Positions 17,636 through 26,493 of a stretch of 64,000 bases of DNA are shown here, in pieces (positions within the stretch are counted from its first letter, which is position 1; each line of letters starts with the position of its first letter). This stretch comes from Dehalococcoidia bacterium. Lineage in GTDB: Bacteria > Chloroflexota > Dehalococcoidia > Tepidiformales > Tepidiformaceae. Under the pieces are notes generated by a model that was not told the origin of the DNA, made no database searches, and saw only the letters and a program-made list of their open reading frames with translations. The stretch is from assembly GCA_003104995.1 (NCBI GenBank), contig PQAO01000026.1, forward strand, positions 124,001-188,000, in the 5' to 3' direction. The translations under genes were made by a program, and so were the position numbers.

Positions 17636-18844
17636 ATGCGCGCCCGTTCCGCCCTCCTGATCGACCCGCGTGGCGAATTGCCGCAGGCGGCGTTGTCGGA
17701 ACTCGAACGGGCCGGCATCACCGTCGCGGGAACCACCGGCTACGGGCTCGACGCGCTCCAAACCGCATTCGCTGTGCGGCCCGACCTCTTTGTCATAGGC
17801 ATATCCGACCCGGTGGCCCGGCCTCTCGACCTTATCAGGCTCATCCACGACGCTCTCCCGGACTCGGTGATCGTCGGCGTCATCGACGCGTCCGCGACCG
17901 GTGCCGCCGGGCACGTGATCGCGGCGGGAGCTGCGGTCTGCATTAATGCCGGGGCTCCCGAGGCGGCGTTTGCACCAGTTATGGACTCAGCCCGGCACCA
18001 CTTCGACCGGCTGCAGCGCCGGGGCAGTCTCGCGGTCATCGAGGGCGGCCAGGTAATCACTGTGCTCGGCGCCAAGGGCGGCGTCGGCAAGACCACTATC
18101 GCGACGAACCTCGCGATCGCCCTCGAACGGGCGTCCCAGGGGGCAGTAGCCCTGGTGGACGGCGACCCGCTCTTCGGCGACGTGGCGCTGTCCATGGACC
18201 TGGGCGTGCAGAGTTCGCTTGCGGAGGCGGTTGCGGACCTGTCTTCGCCGGAGCCCCGGGACACCCGGGAATTCATGACGCCGTGCTTCGGCGTTTCGGT
18301 GCTACCGGCTCGCGCCAGGGCACTGCACGGAGCGCTGGTGACCGGCGACGACCTGGCGGCAGTTGTCGCGCGGCTTCGCCAGTCGTTCGACTTCGTGGTG
18401 ATCGATACCGGCGGAGCCTTCACCGACCTGTCGACCGCGGCCGCCGACGCCGCAACGACGCGGATCCTGGTGACCACGACCGAGCTGAACAGCGTGCGCG
18501 ATGCAGCCCGCGCCATCCGCTGGCTGCGGCACCGCGGGGGCCAGGGCGCCCATGTGCCCCAATTACTTCTGAACCGTGGCGGCATGTGCGGCGGACTGTC
18601 CCGATCGGAAGTCGAGCGCGAGCTCGGTGTCTCGGTGGCTTGGTCTGTTGAGGATGACAAGCGCCTTTTGCGGGCGATGCAGGCCGGCATCCCGGTCGTG
18701 GAGCGTTACCCGGATAGCCGCGCCGCGGTTGCGATTCGGGGACTGGCGTCTTCGTTTGTCCACGTGCCGGGCAGCCCCGGGCGGCCCCCGCCGGGTAACG
18801 CCGGCAGACACCCCCTTGCCCGGCTCTTTCCCCATACGGCGTAG
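17636..18844 (+). CDS. CpaE/TadZ-like MinD/ParA-family ATPase with N-terminal pseudo-receiver
   Basis: This 402-residue protein has a receiver-like N-terminus (about 1-125) without a clear acidic pocket, then a P-loop ATPase. The deviant Walker A is GAKGGVGKTT (145-154), followed by VDGDPLFGDVALSMD and the switch segment VIDTGGAFTD. This arrangement defines CpaE/TadZ proteins, which localise Tad pilus machinery to the pole. No other tad or cpa gene is in the window, so another localisation or signalling role is possible. GAGAGGAG precedes ATG 17636. The C-terminus has a Pro/Gly-rich tail. Confidence 0.85.
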   Translation: MRARSALLIDPRGELPQAALSELERAGITVAGTTGYGLDALQTAFAVRPDLFVIGISDPVARPLDLIRLIHDALPDSVIVGVIDASATGAAGHVIAAGAAVCINAGAPEAAFAPVMDSARHHFDRLQRRGSLAVIEGGQVITVLGAKGGVGKTTIATNLAIALERASQGAVALVDGDPLFGDVALSMDLGVQSSLAEAVADLSSPEPRDTREFMTPCFGVSVLPARARALHGALVTGDDLAAVVARLRQSFDFVVIDTGGAFTDLSTAAADAATTRILVTTTELNSVRDAARAIRWLRHRGGQGAHVPQLLLNRGGMCGGLSRSEVERELGVSVAWSVEDDKRLLRAMQAGIPVVERYPDSRAAVAIRGLASSFVHVPGSPGRPPPGNAGRHPLARLFPHTA

Positions 18845-18883
18845 GGGGATCGCCGTGGTCGACCGCGGGTATTCCCCGAGGGT

Positions 18884-18985
18884 AGTTCAGGGGTTTTGCC
18901 GGGTCGGATAGGGGGTGAACTCCGCCCGGGGTTGGGTAACAACTCCGCGTACCCGCGGAAGCCGGGTAGTCCCAAAGTTGTTACC
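18884..18985 (+). promoter_or_regulatory. two inverted repeats upstream of the sigma factor gene
   Basis: AGTTCA (18884-18889) pairs with TGAACT (18916-18921). A perfect 10-bp repeat GGTAACAACT (18935-18944) / AGTTGTTACC (18976-18985) encloses a small CCGCG-TACC-CGCGG hairpin. The element lies 47-148 bp before the sigma factor start. It may be an operator or a folded 5' leader. Confidence 0.4.
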
Positions 18986-19031
18986 ACGCAGCCACTCGCC
19001 TGGCGGGGGCTTCAAGGTCAAGGAGCAACCA

Positions 19032-19754
19032 ATGCAAAGCACAAAATCACAACTGTCGTCCGAAGAACGCGACAGGCTCATCGAAGAGAACCTTCCGCTC
19101 GTCCGCTACGCAGTCCGTAAGATGCACATCGCGAACCCGCCCGCGGGCCTCGACTTCGACGACCTTGTCGGGCATGGCACCCTGGGCCTCATCCAGGCAG
19201 TCGATCGCTTCGACGACGGCCATGGGGTGCAGTTCAGCAGCTTCGCCATCACCCGCATCCGCGGCGCCGTTCTCGATGCGCTCCGGTCGCTGGACCCTAT
19301 CGGGCGTCCCACGCGGACCATGGCCAAACTCATCGACACGACATTCAACACACTCGCCCTGGAGCTTGGCCGTGAACCGACCGCCTGTGAGGTGCAACGG
19401 ACATCCGGGATCGAGCCGGACCGCTACTGGCGGGCACGGGCGGCCGCGAGCATGACACTCGTTCCCTTTGAGCACCCCTCCACCGACGAACAAGGCTGGG
19501 AAGAGCGCATCCCGGACGAGACCGAGGATGTCTCGGCCAGGCTCGAATACCGGGACATGGTGAGCAGCCTTGGTGCGGCTGTGGCGACTCTGCCCGAACG
19601 CGAACGGCTCATCCTTTCCCTCTATTACGTTGAAGGTCTCACGCTGAAGGATTGTGCGCGGGCGCTGGACATCTCGGAGACGCGGGTGTCACAACTGATG
19701 CACCGGGCGTACGCCCGCCTCCGCGCCAATCCGGCGCTCGCCGGCGCCGCCTGA
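19032..19754 (+). CDS. RNA polymerase sigma factor, FliA/WhiG type
   Basis: The 240-residue protein has sigma70 region 2 (DFDDLVGHGTLGLIQAVDRFD and SFAITRIRGAVLDALRSLD), region 3 and region 4 (LPERERLILSLYYVEGLTLKDCARALDISETRVSQLMHRAYARLR, in parts). The RGAVLDALRSLD stretch and the size are typical of SigD/FliA/WhiG factors, which direct flagellar or developmental genes. No flagellar gene or FlgM-like anti-sigma factor is visible here. AGGAG lies 6 nt before ATG 19032. It follows the TadZ-like gene after a leader carrying long inverted repeats. Confidence 0.9.
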   Translation: MQSTKSQLSSEERDRLIEENLPLVRYAVRKMHIANPPAGLDFDDLVGHGTLGLIQAVDRFDDGHGVQFSSFAITRIRGAVLDALRSLDPIGRPTRTMAKLIDTTFNTLALELGREPTACEVQRTSGIEPDRYWRARAAASMTLVPFEHPSTDEQGWEERIPDETEDVSARLEYRDMVSSLGAAVATLPERERLILSLYYVEGLTLKDCARALDISETRVSQLMHRAYARLRANPALAGAA

Positions 19755-19767
19755 TAAGTGGAGAACG

Positions 19768-20571
19768 GTGTTGGCAAGACTTCGGGTAATGATTGAGCTT
19801 GCACCACTGATTGCAATGCCCCCCGTTGAGCACTATGGTGTTCATAACTATTCGGGGCGGTTGCTCGTGCCTTTGGACTCTCGTCAACGCAATTCGGCAG
19901 GCCCGCCACTCCGGGTACTCCTCGCAGACGACCATGTGCTCCTTCGCCATGCGCTGGCGACATTGCTTGGCTCGCGTCCGGGTCTGGAGATTGTCGCCGA
20001 AGTCGCTGACGGACACGCAGCCATTGAAGCCACCGAACAGTGGCACCCCGATGTCGTCATCATGGATGTCGGAATGCCCCGCATGAACGGCATCGAGGCT
20101 ACGCGCCAGATTCGTGCCCGTTTCCCCGTGACGAAGATCGTGATCCTCAGCGCATACGGCGATGCGGCGGTTGTGGGAGAAGCACTCGCAGCGGGTGCCT
20201 GCGGCTTCATCATCAAGCGTTCGGACATCGACGAATTGGCCCTGGCACTGCGGCTTATCGCCACTGGCAACGTCTACGTATCGAGCGAGCTTGCCGCGCA
20301 CATGGATATCGCCGAGGTGACCTTCGCAGCGATAAACAACTCTCAGACACCTTCCGGACTGACAGCCCGGGAACGTGAGGTCCTGCAACTGATTGCCGAG
20401 GGCCACACCATGCGCGTTATCGCGGAAATGCTCGTCATCAGCGTAAAGACGGTTGAAGGACACAACAGCCGCATCATGGCGAAGGTCGGCGCGAAGAATC
20501 GTGCGGAGCTTGTCCGTTACGCAATCGGGGCTGGACTTGTGCGGCCCGAAGCGCCGTCGCGGCTGGCCTGA
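19768..20571 (+). CDS. NarL/LuxR-family response regulator
   Basis: The protein, up to 267 residues, has a receiver with the acidic pair (LLADDH), phospho-Asp in VVIMDVGMPRMNG and Lys in FIIKRSD. A LuxR helix-turn-helix follows (LTAREREVLQLIAEGHTMRVIAEMLVISVKTVEGHN, in parts). All key receiver residues are present. About 45 residues precede the receiver and look non-conserved. The start is uncertain: GTG 19768, ATG 19789, ATG 19816 or GTG 19870 are possible. It lies between the sigma factor and the hybrid kinase and is probably phosphorylated by a neighbouring kinase. Confidence 0.88.
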   Translation: MLARLRVMIELAPLIAMPPVEHYGVHNYSGRLLVPLDSRQRNSAGPPLRVLLADDHVLLRHALATLLGSRPGLEIVAEVADGHAAIEATEQWHPDVVIMDVGMPRMNGIEATRQIRARFPVTKIVILSAYGDAAVVGEALAAGACGFIIKRSDIDELALALRLIATGNVYVSSELAAHMDIAEVTFAAINNSQTPSGLTAREREVLQLIAEGHTMRVIAEMLVISVKTVEGHNSRIMAKVGAKNRAELVRYAIGAGLVRPEAPSRLA

Positions 20572-20608
20572 CACCGCCCGCGCTGGCTTCTGAAAAGGGC
20601 AGACCAAC

Positions 20609-22537
20609 GTGAGCACACCGGTACCTCCTGAACCCCGTCCGGGCCTTTTCGGAGCTGACGACCCGTTCCTGGAACTGCTCCTCAGCTCGATCCCCACCAT
20701 CGTGTTGGTGAAGCGCTCGGACGACCTGTCCTTCGTCCGGGCCAACCGCGCGGCGAGCGACTTCACCGGGTTGCCAGAGGACGAACTCGTGGGGAAGTCG
20801 GACTTCGATATCTTCACAACCGCAACCGCCGCACGACAGCAAGAGCGCGACCGGGCGGTGCTCGCCACCGGCCGGCCCTGGCACCTCCCGGAGGAACCGT
20901 TCGAGACGCCGCACGGCCCCCGGTGGCTGTGGACACAGACCATTCCTGTGGACTTCCTGACGGGGAAACCCGACTACTTGATCTGGGTCGCCGGGGACGT
21001 CACCGAGCAACACCTGTTGCGGGTAGCTTCAGCGGCGTGGAAAGAGATCTTCGAGCACGCGGACTGGGGCATCGTGGTCGCCAGCGCCGATGGGACGCGG
21101 ATCGAGCGCATGAACCCCGCGTTTGCGCGGATGCATGGCTACACCCTGGCCGAACTGGAAGGCTCGTCGCTCCTCGACGTCTTCGCCCCCGATGCGCGCG
21201 CCGAAATCCCCGAGCTCATCAAGTCGGCACACCGCCAGGGTCACATCACCTTCGAGTCGGTGCACATCCGAAAGGATGGTTCGACATTCCCGGTGCTCAT
21301 CGACGCCACGGCCGTGAAAGACGAACAGGGCACAAACCTGTACACGGCCGCCAACGTCCAGGACGTCTCGCTGCTCAAGGACATAGAAGACGGCCTCCGT
21401 GCCGCCCGTGCCGAGGCCGACCGCGCGAACGATGCAAAGAGCGACTTTCTCTCTCGAGTGAGTCATGAGTTGCGAACTCCCCTCAACGTCATCCTGGGCT
21501 TCGCGCAGGTGCTCCAACTCGACGAGCTGACGCCTGCCCAAACGGAGAGCGTGGGCCACATCCTGGGCGCCGGACGCCACCTCCTGGCGTTGATCGACGA
21601 CGTCCTCGATACCTCCCGCGTCGATGCCGGAAACGTCGAGTTCTCGATCGAACCAGTCGCGGTAGCAGAAACCACGGAGCAGGTGCTCGAACTGATGAGG
21701 CCGCTGGCAGCACTGTCGGGAGTGACGCTCACCAGCGCCAGCCCGGAATGCGCCTGTAACGTTTCCGCCGACCGCCAACGCCTGCAACAGGTGCTCCTGA
21801 ACCTGGTCTCGAACGCAATCAAGTACAACGTGGAGGGTGGGAACGTGGCCTTTTCCTGTAGCGAAGACGTAGCGGCCGTTGCGCTGTCCGTAGCGGACAC
21901 CGGGATAGGCTTGCCCCCGGACGCGATGGGTCGCCTGTTCGAACCCTTCGACCGGCTCGGCAGGGAGGGAATGGGAATCGAGGGTACCGGGCTCGGCCTG
22001 AGCTTGAGCAAGGGCCTGGTGGAAGCCATGGGTGGCAGGATCAGCGCCTCGCAGAACCCGGGTGGTGGCGCCACGTTCACGGTGGAGCTCCCGCGCGCGG
22101 ACGCACCGGAGAGCCGCGCCAGGGTCGCACAGGCCGAACCCATCGCTGCCGGACATTCAACCGGGCACGTGCTGTACATCGAAGACAACCTGGCCAACTT
22201 TCGGCTGATCGAACAGGTGCTCTCGCGGCGTCCGGGAGTGCGCGTCCTGCCGGCCATGCAGGCCGGGCTCGGCCTTCAACTTGCGCGCGCTCACCGGCCA
22301 GACTTGATCATCCTGGACCTGCATCTGCCGGACATGAATGGCGAAGAGGTGCTGCGGCGGTTGCTCCACGACCCGGCGACCGCCTCCATCCCGGTGGTGA
22401 TAGCCAGCGCGGACGCCACCTCGCGGCAGGTCGAGCGGCTGCTCGAACTCGGTGCCCGTGCGTACCTGACCAAGCCGATCGACATACGGAAGCTGCTGGC
22501 GACAGTCGATGAATTCCTGCCCGTACAGGGCGCGTAG
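20609..22537 (+). CDS. soluble hybrid histidine kinase, PAS-PAS-HisKA-HATPase-REC
   Basis: The 642-residue protein has no membrane helix. Two PAS domains (about 20-135 and 142-258) and a short coiled linker precede the dimerisation domain with phospho-His286 in [14 protein letters not shown]. HATPase motifs ([36 protein letters not shown]) follow, and the C-terminal receiver (about 525-640) has phospho-Asp in [13 protein letters not shown] and Lys in YLTKPID. The sensor is therefore cytoplasmic. A GTG start at 20609 is used. It lies between two NarL-type response regulators, which are its most likely partners. Confidence 0.92.
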   Translation: MSTPVPPEPRPGLFGADDPFLELLLSSIPTIVLVKRSDDLSFVRANRAASDFTGLPEDELVGKSDFDIFTTATAARQQERDRAVLATGRPWHLPEEPFETPHGPRWLWTQTIPVDFLTGKPDYLIWVAGDVTEQHLLRVASAAWKEIFEHADWGIVVASADGTRIERMNPAFARMHGYTLAELEGSSLLDVFAPDARAEIPELIKSAHRQGHITFESVHIRKDGSTFPVLIDATAVKDEQGTNLYTAANVQDVSLLKDIEDGLRAARAEADRANDAKSDFLSRVSHELRTPLNVILGFAQVLQLDELTPAQTESVGHILGAGRHLLALIDDVLDTSRVDAGNVEFSIEPVAVAETTEQVLELMRPLAALSGVTLTSASPECACNVSADRQRLQQVLLNLVSNAIKYNVEGGNVAFSCSEDVAAVALSVADTGIGLPPDAMGRLFEPFDRLGREGMGIEGTGLGLSLSKGLVEAMGGRISASQNPGGGATFTVELPRADAPESRARVAQAEPIAAGHSTGHVLYIEDNLANFRLIEQVLSRRPGVRVLPAMQAGLGLQLARAHRPDLIILDLHLPDMNGEEVLRRLLHDPATASIPVVIASADATSRQVERLLELGARAYLTKPIDIRKLLATVDEFLPVQGA

Positions 22538-22656
22538 GACGGCCCGGTGCACCGGTCACCAGCCGAGCAGTGGCGCCTCCCGGGGATGGCGCCAGGGCGC
22601 GTCCCCCAAACGTCAGTGGTAAAGTGGCGCCACCACGCCCTTCTCACGAGAGCACC

Positions 22657-23298
22657 ATGCCAATCCGCATCATCATCGCCGACGACCATGCCGTGGTTCG
22701 CCAGGGCTTGCGCATGTTCCTGGGGCTGGACGAGGACTTCGAGATCATCGGTGAGGCCCAGAACGGCGCGGAGGCGGTCGAACTCGCGCACAAGCTCCAC
22801 CCCGACGTCGTGCTCATGGACCTGCTCATGCCCGTCATGGACGGGATCACTGCCATCGGCCAGATCCGGGGCGAGCTGCCGGATGTCGAGGTCATCGCCC
22901 TGACGAGCGTGCTCGAAGATGCCTCGGTGGTGGGCGCCGTGAAGGCGGGCGCGATCGGCTATCTGCTGAAGGACACCCAATCCGACGAGCTGCGCAGGGC
23001 CATCAGGGCTGCCGCGCAGGGCCAGGTCCAGCTCTCTCCCCAGGCAGCCGCGCGACTGATGCGCGAGGTGCGCACTCCGGAATCGCCTGAATCGCTTACG
23101 GACCGGGAAACCGAGGTGCTGCGCCTCCTCGCGGCCGGCTATGCCAACAAGGAGATCGCCCGCGACCTGGTGATCGGTGAGAAAACCGTGAAGACCCACG
23201 TCAGCAACATCCTGGCGAAGCTGGGAGTGCAGTCGCGCACGCAGGCAGCCCTGTACGCCGTCCGGATCGGCCTCGTCCCGGGCACTCCCGAGGGTTAG
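22657..23298 (+). CDS. NarL/LuxR-family response regulator (LiaR/DesR-like)
   Basis: This 213-residue protein has a canonical receiver (IIADDH, phospho-Asp in [13 protein letters not shown], Lys in YLLKDT) and a LuxR helix-turn-helix ([44 protein letters not shown], in parts). The [10 protein letters not shown] and [11 protein letters not shown] elements are typical of the DesR/LiaR branch. ATG 22657 is used; a TAAAGT -10 candidate lies about 35 nt upstream, so it may have its own promoter besides read-through from the hybrid kinase gene. Confidence 0.92.
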   Translation: MPIRIIIADDHAVVRQGLRMFLGLDEDFEIIGEAQNGAEAVELAHKLHPDVVLMDLLMPVMDGITAIGQIRGELPDVEVIALTSVLEDASVVGAVKAGAIGYLLKDTQSDELRRAIRAAAQGQVQLSPQAAARLMREVRTPESPESLTDRETEVLRLLAAGYANKEIARDLVIGEKTVKTHVSNILAKLGVQSRTQAALYAVRIGLVPGTPEG

Positions 23299-23344
23299 AC
23301 GTAAACGGCCGAGTCCGGCGGGGTCATCGGCGAGGCCGACACGA

Positions 23345-25078
23345 TCATGGAGCCGGTACGAAGTGGAGTTCACGCCAGCCGCGCACCGAGTTAAACGCTG
23401 CGATCCTGGAACCGGCGCTCAAGCTGCCGGCCGCGATGCGGCCCTCCTCGATAACTCCCCGCCCGAGCAAGTCGGCCCGCATGGTGCCCGGTAACAGGCC
23501 ATCGGAGACCGGCGGCGTGACCCACCGCCCTTCACGGCAGACCGCCACGTTGGCGATGGCGGTCTCGGTCAGATAGCCATGCTGGTTCCAGAGGAGGATC
23601 TCGTCGCAGTCGGGACGGGACGCCGTTGCAGCCTCGTAGACTGCTCGCCTTGTGGTCTTGTGATACAGAAACGCGTTGGATGCATCGATTGGCGTGGCCG
23701 CCAGGCCAGCCCGCACGGGAGCAGCCGCGTCCACAGGGAGGAGGCTGACCCCGGTTCGAACACGGCCGTCTTCGTCGAGCGTCAGACGCACTCGCATCGG
23801 AACGTCACCGCCGGTGGCGGCGGCGAGCGCCTGTCGTATCGCTACCCGGTCGAACGGGAAACCGAAGTACCGGGCGGAACCCGCCAACCGGTCAAGGTGG
23901 CGGTTCAGCAGCACGAAATCTCCGGCTGGCATCCACTTCAGCGTTTCGATGAGCGAAAACGGCGACACGTCGCGCTCCAGCACGCGGGCCTTGGCCAGGC
24001 ATTCGGCGTACTCCCGCCCGGCCCGGGAGTCCCAGACGATCGCACTGCCAACGTTGTAGGTGGCGGTGCCACGGTCGCGGTCGACCGTCGCGGTGCGGAT
24101 GGCGACGTTAAACCGCGCCTGCCGCCCTGGCCCGATGTAGCCCACGGCACCCGTGTACACACCGCGTGGCGCGGCTTCGAGTTCCCGGATGATCTGGGCC
24201 GTCCGGGCTTTTGGCGCGCCGGTGACGGAGGCGCAGGGGAAAGTGGCGGCGAACAATCCGGCGAGCGATACGTCAGTCTCGGCCGTCACGCCGGATGTCA
24301 TCTGGAGCACCGTGGGGAAACGCTCGACCTGGAATAGCTCAGGAACCGCGACCGAACCGACGCGGGCGATCCGGCCCAGGTCGTTCCTCACCATATCCAC
24401 GATCATCAGGTTCTCGGCACGTTCCTTCGGCGAACGCCGAAGTGCCGCCGCCCGCTGGCGGTCTTCCACAGGTGTGCGGCCACGGTTGGCCGTGCCCTTC
24501 ATCGGCCGCATGCGGACGTCAGCGCCTTCCCGCTCGAGGAACAACTCGGGCGAAGCCGAACAGACAACGAATCGGCCGAAGTCGAGGTAGGCGGCGCCAT
24601 CGGCACGTTGCGCCCGGGCCAGCCGCGCGAACAGCGAGAACGGATCGCCGCGGAAGGGCGTCGCCAGCGGAAACGTGAGGTTGACCTGGTAGCTCTCGCC
24701 GGCAGCGAGATGCTCGCGAACGCGGCGCACGGCCCCGGCGTATTCTTCCTCACTGACCTGCGGACGCCAGCACAGTTCGGGCGCGGAAGCCGCAGCCGCG
24801 ATCAGGCCGCTGGGATCGAAGGGTTCAAGCTCACGACCGACCATGAACGCCGCAAGCGGGAGGCCGGCCTGCGGCTGGTGCGATGCAAGGCCGAACGCGG
24901 CGGCCGCCTCGTAGGCGACGAACCCCGCGACGTGGCCGCCCCCTTCGGCAGCCGCCTCGGCAGCGGCGATCACCGGGGCTACTTCGCACGGCTCGCGGGC
25001 GATCAGGAGGGCGCCCCGCCCGGCCAGCCGGTACCACGCCCCGTATAGCTGCAGGACGGCGAAGCACTCACCGGTCAC
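23345..25078 (-). CDS. pabB: fused aminodeoxychorismate synthase component I / aminodeoxychorismate lyase
   Basis: The 577-residue protein joins a chorismate-binding PabB domain (about 95-355) to a class IV aminotransferase-like PabC domain (about 365-577). PabB markers are MKGTANRG, MVRNDLGRIA and CASVTGAPKARTAQIIREL. PabC markers are LNRHLDRLAGSARYFGF, the PLP Lys in LYHKTTRRAVYEAA and GYLTETAIANVAV. Together they make 4-aminobenzoate for folate; the glutaminase PabA is not in the window. GTG 25076-25078 is chosen because CAGGAG lies 6-7 nt upstream; a TTG five codons earlier is the alternative. Confidence 0.9.
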   Translation of the reverse strand: MTGECFAVLQLYGAWYRLAGRGALLIAREPCEVAPVIAAAEAAAEGGGHVAGFVAYEAAAAFGLASHQPQAGLPLAAFMVGRELEPFDPSGLIAAAASAPELCWRPQVSEEEYAGAVRRVREHLAAGESYQVNLTFPLATPFRGDPFSLFARLARAQRADGAAYLDFGRFVVCSASPELFLEREGADVRMRPMKGTANRGRTPVEDRQRAAALRRSPKERAENLMIVDMVRNDLGRIARVGSVAVPELFQVERFPTVLQMTSGVTAETDVSLAGLFAATFPCASVTGAPKARTAQIIRELEAAPRGVYTGAVGYIGPGRQARFNVAIRTATVDRDRGTATYNVGSAIVWDSRAGREYAECLAKARVLERDVSPFSLIETLKWMPAGDFVLLNRHLDRLAGSARYFGFPFDRVAIRQALAAATGGDVPMRVRLTLDEDGRVRTGVSLLPVDAAAPVRAGLAATPIDASNAFLYHKTTRRAVYEAATASRPDCDEILLWNQHGYLTETAIANVAVCREGRWVTPPVSDGLLPGTMRADLLGRGVIEEGRIAAGSLSAGSRIAAFNSVRGWRELHFVPAP

Positions 25079-25116
25079 GATGCGCTCCTGCAATGCGACG
25101 ACGAGATTACGGACAG

Positions 25117-25266
25117 TCAGGCAGCTCTACTGCCGAATGGCCAGTACCAGCGCCGGGCGGTCGACGGCTTCGGCTTGATATCTGCTTCGGTGAAGCCACG
25201 GCCGCAACCCTGGCAATAGACGTAGACGTTCAGGTTCTGGCGGCCACACCACGGACATTCGCGCAT
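25117..25266 (-). CDS. 49-residue double-CxxC zinc ribbon protein
   Basis: The frame encodes a protein beginning MRECPWCGRQNLNVYVYCQG, with two CxxC knuckles (Cys4/Cys7 and Cys18/Cys21). It is followed by a basic, Trp-rich tail with RRWYWPFG near the end. GAGGGG lies 6 nt before ATG 25264-25266, and a TACAAT -10 candidate lies at 25296-25301. It ends 38 nt before the pabBC start on the same strand, so it is probably the first gene of that operon. A stand-alone zinc ribbon of this size has no assigned function. Confidence 0.7.
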   Translation of the reverse strand: MRECPWCGRQNLNVYVYCQGCGRGFTEADIKPKPSTARRWYWPFGSRAA

Positions 25267-25295
25267 TCGAAACCCCTCACTCTCAGGCTGATCCC

Positions 25296-25301
25296 ATTGT
25301 A
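25296..25301 (-). promoter_or_regulatory. -10 box for the small zinc ribbon-pabBC operon
   Basis: On the minus strand TACAAT lies about 30 nt before the ATG of the zinc-ribbon gene, leaving a short leader with the GAGGGG ribosome site. Confidence 0.45.
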
Positions 25302-25314
25302 GGGAAGAAGCCCG

Positions 25315-26382
25315 CTACCTGAACTTCCGAGCTGCGAGAATGGGCCAGGTGTCCACCACCTCCCCGCCACGGCGGACGTAGTACACGTCGTGCATGTTGA
25401 GGGTCGTATCGCCATGGCTGGGGATGACCTCGATGCGGTCGCCCGGCTTCAGGAAGGCGACACCTTCGCCCGTGAGGGTGGCGTGTTCCTCGCTCAGCCG
25501 CGCGACCTTGATCCGGCCGTCGACTGACATCGGCGGCCCGAACTCGTTCGTCAGCGACTTCGCGCCGGTGTCGGCCACCGCATAGCGCTCCTTCACGGAG
25601 ATCACCGTCGTCAGCAGCGTGAGCGCCTGCTGGAAGGTGTTCGGGATGAATTCCTCGTTGTGGCTGTCGTGGAAGACGTAGGTCCCGGCCTGGAGTTCGG
25701 TCACACCCGGAGTTCGGGCTGCGATGGGGACGCTCGCGGTACCGCTGGTCGAAACAACCGCGGGCGCGAGCCCGGCCTCGGCGAGCGCCTCGACGTGCGT
25801 GTTCACGATGGCCAGGGAGTCACGGATGAGCTGCTCGCGGGCGGCAGGGTCGGGCTGGCCATACATGTGGCCTTCGTAACCCATGATCCCGCGATAGTCG
25901 ATGCCGTTCTCAATGAGCAGGCGCGCGAGCCGGACGGTCTCTTCCGGGGCCGGTGATCCGCAGCGCCGGAGCCCGGCATCGACCTCGATCACGGCTGCGG
26001 GCTTCTGCCCCGATCGGCGCGCTCCATCCGCAAGCTGGCGGATGTTGAACTCGGTTTCGACGGCGGTGGTGATGTCCACCCCACGGGCGAGCAGCGCCAT
26101 CAGGCGGTCGACCTTTTGGGGACCCACTACCTGGTTCGCCATCAGGATTGGCCCGAGGCCGGCATCCGCCAGGACTTCCGCCTCGCCAAGCTTGGCGACC
26201 GTAATGCCGATCGCGCCCGCATCGAGCTGGAGCTTCGCGACCTGGGGGCACTTCGGCGTTTTGAAGTGCGGGCGAAGGCTCACTCCCGTGCCCGCGATCA
26301 TCCCCATCATTGTCGCGATGTTGGCCTGGACCTTGTCCAGGTCGAGCAGGAGGCAGGGTGTGTCCAGGTCATCGATGTGCAT
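25315..26382 (-). CDS. D-threonine aldolase / D-serine dehydratase-like PLP enzyme
   Basis: The 355-residue protein starts MHIDDLDTPCLLLDLDKV. It has the fold-type III PLP Lys41 in RPHFKTPKC, the barrel segment GITVAKLGEAEVLADAG, and a late metal-site motif PSHGDTTLNMHD equivalent to the HxD ligands of D-threonine aldolases. It likely cleaves D-3-hydroxy-amino acids, or dehydrates D-serine; substrate choice is inference. ATG 26380-26382 lacks a Shine-Dalgarno but follows TAGACT by 7 nt. It is divergent from the MFS transporter. Confidence 0.88.
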   Translation of the reverse strand: MHIDDLDTPCLLLDLDKVQANIATMMGMIAGTGVSLRPHFKTPKCPQVAKLQLDAGAIGITVAKLGEAEVLADAGLGPILMANQVVGPQKVDRLMALLARGVDITTAVETEFNIRQLADGARRSGQKPAAVIEVDAGLRRCGSPAPEETVRLARLLIENGIDYRGIMGYEGHMYGQPDPAAREQLIRDSLAIVNTHVEALAEAGLAPAVVSTSGTASVPIAARTPGVTELQAGTYVFHDSHNEEFIPNTFQQALTLLTTVISVKERYAVADTGAKSLTNEFGPPMSVDGRIKVARLSEEHATLTGEGVAFLKPGDRIEVIPSHGDTTLNMHDVYYVRRGGEVVDTWPILAARKFR

Positions 26383-26389
26383 GCCCGGA

Positions 26390-26395
26390 AGTCTA
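26390..26395 (-). promoter_or_regulatory. -10 box of a leaderless promoter for the D-threonine aldolase-like gene
   Basis: On the minus strand TAGACT is followed by 7 nt (TCCGGGC) and the ATG. The hexamer is identical to that before the alpha/beta hydrolase at 2233. Confidence 0.5.
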
Positions 26396-26493
26396 CCCGC
26401 GAACCGCCACCCGGGGATATCCACGAGCTGATTCACGCACCGCCAACCACCTTGCGTAAGGTTCGGGCAGAATGGACGAAGGAAAGGGAGGAG

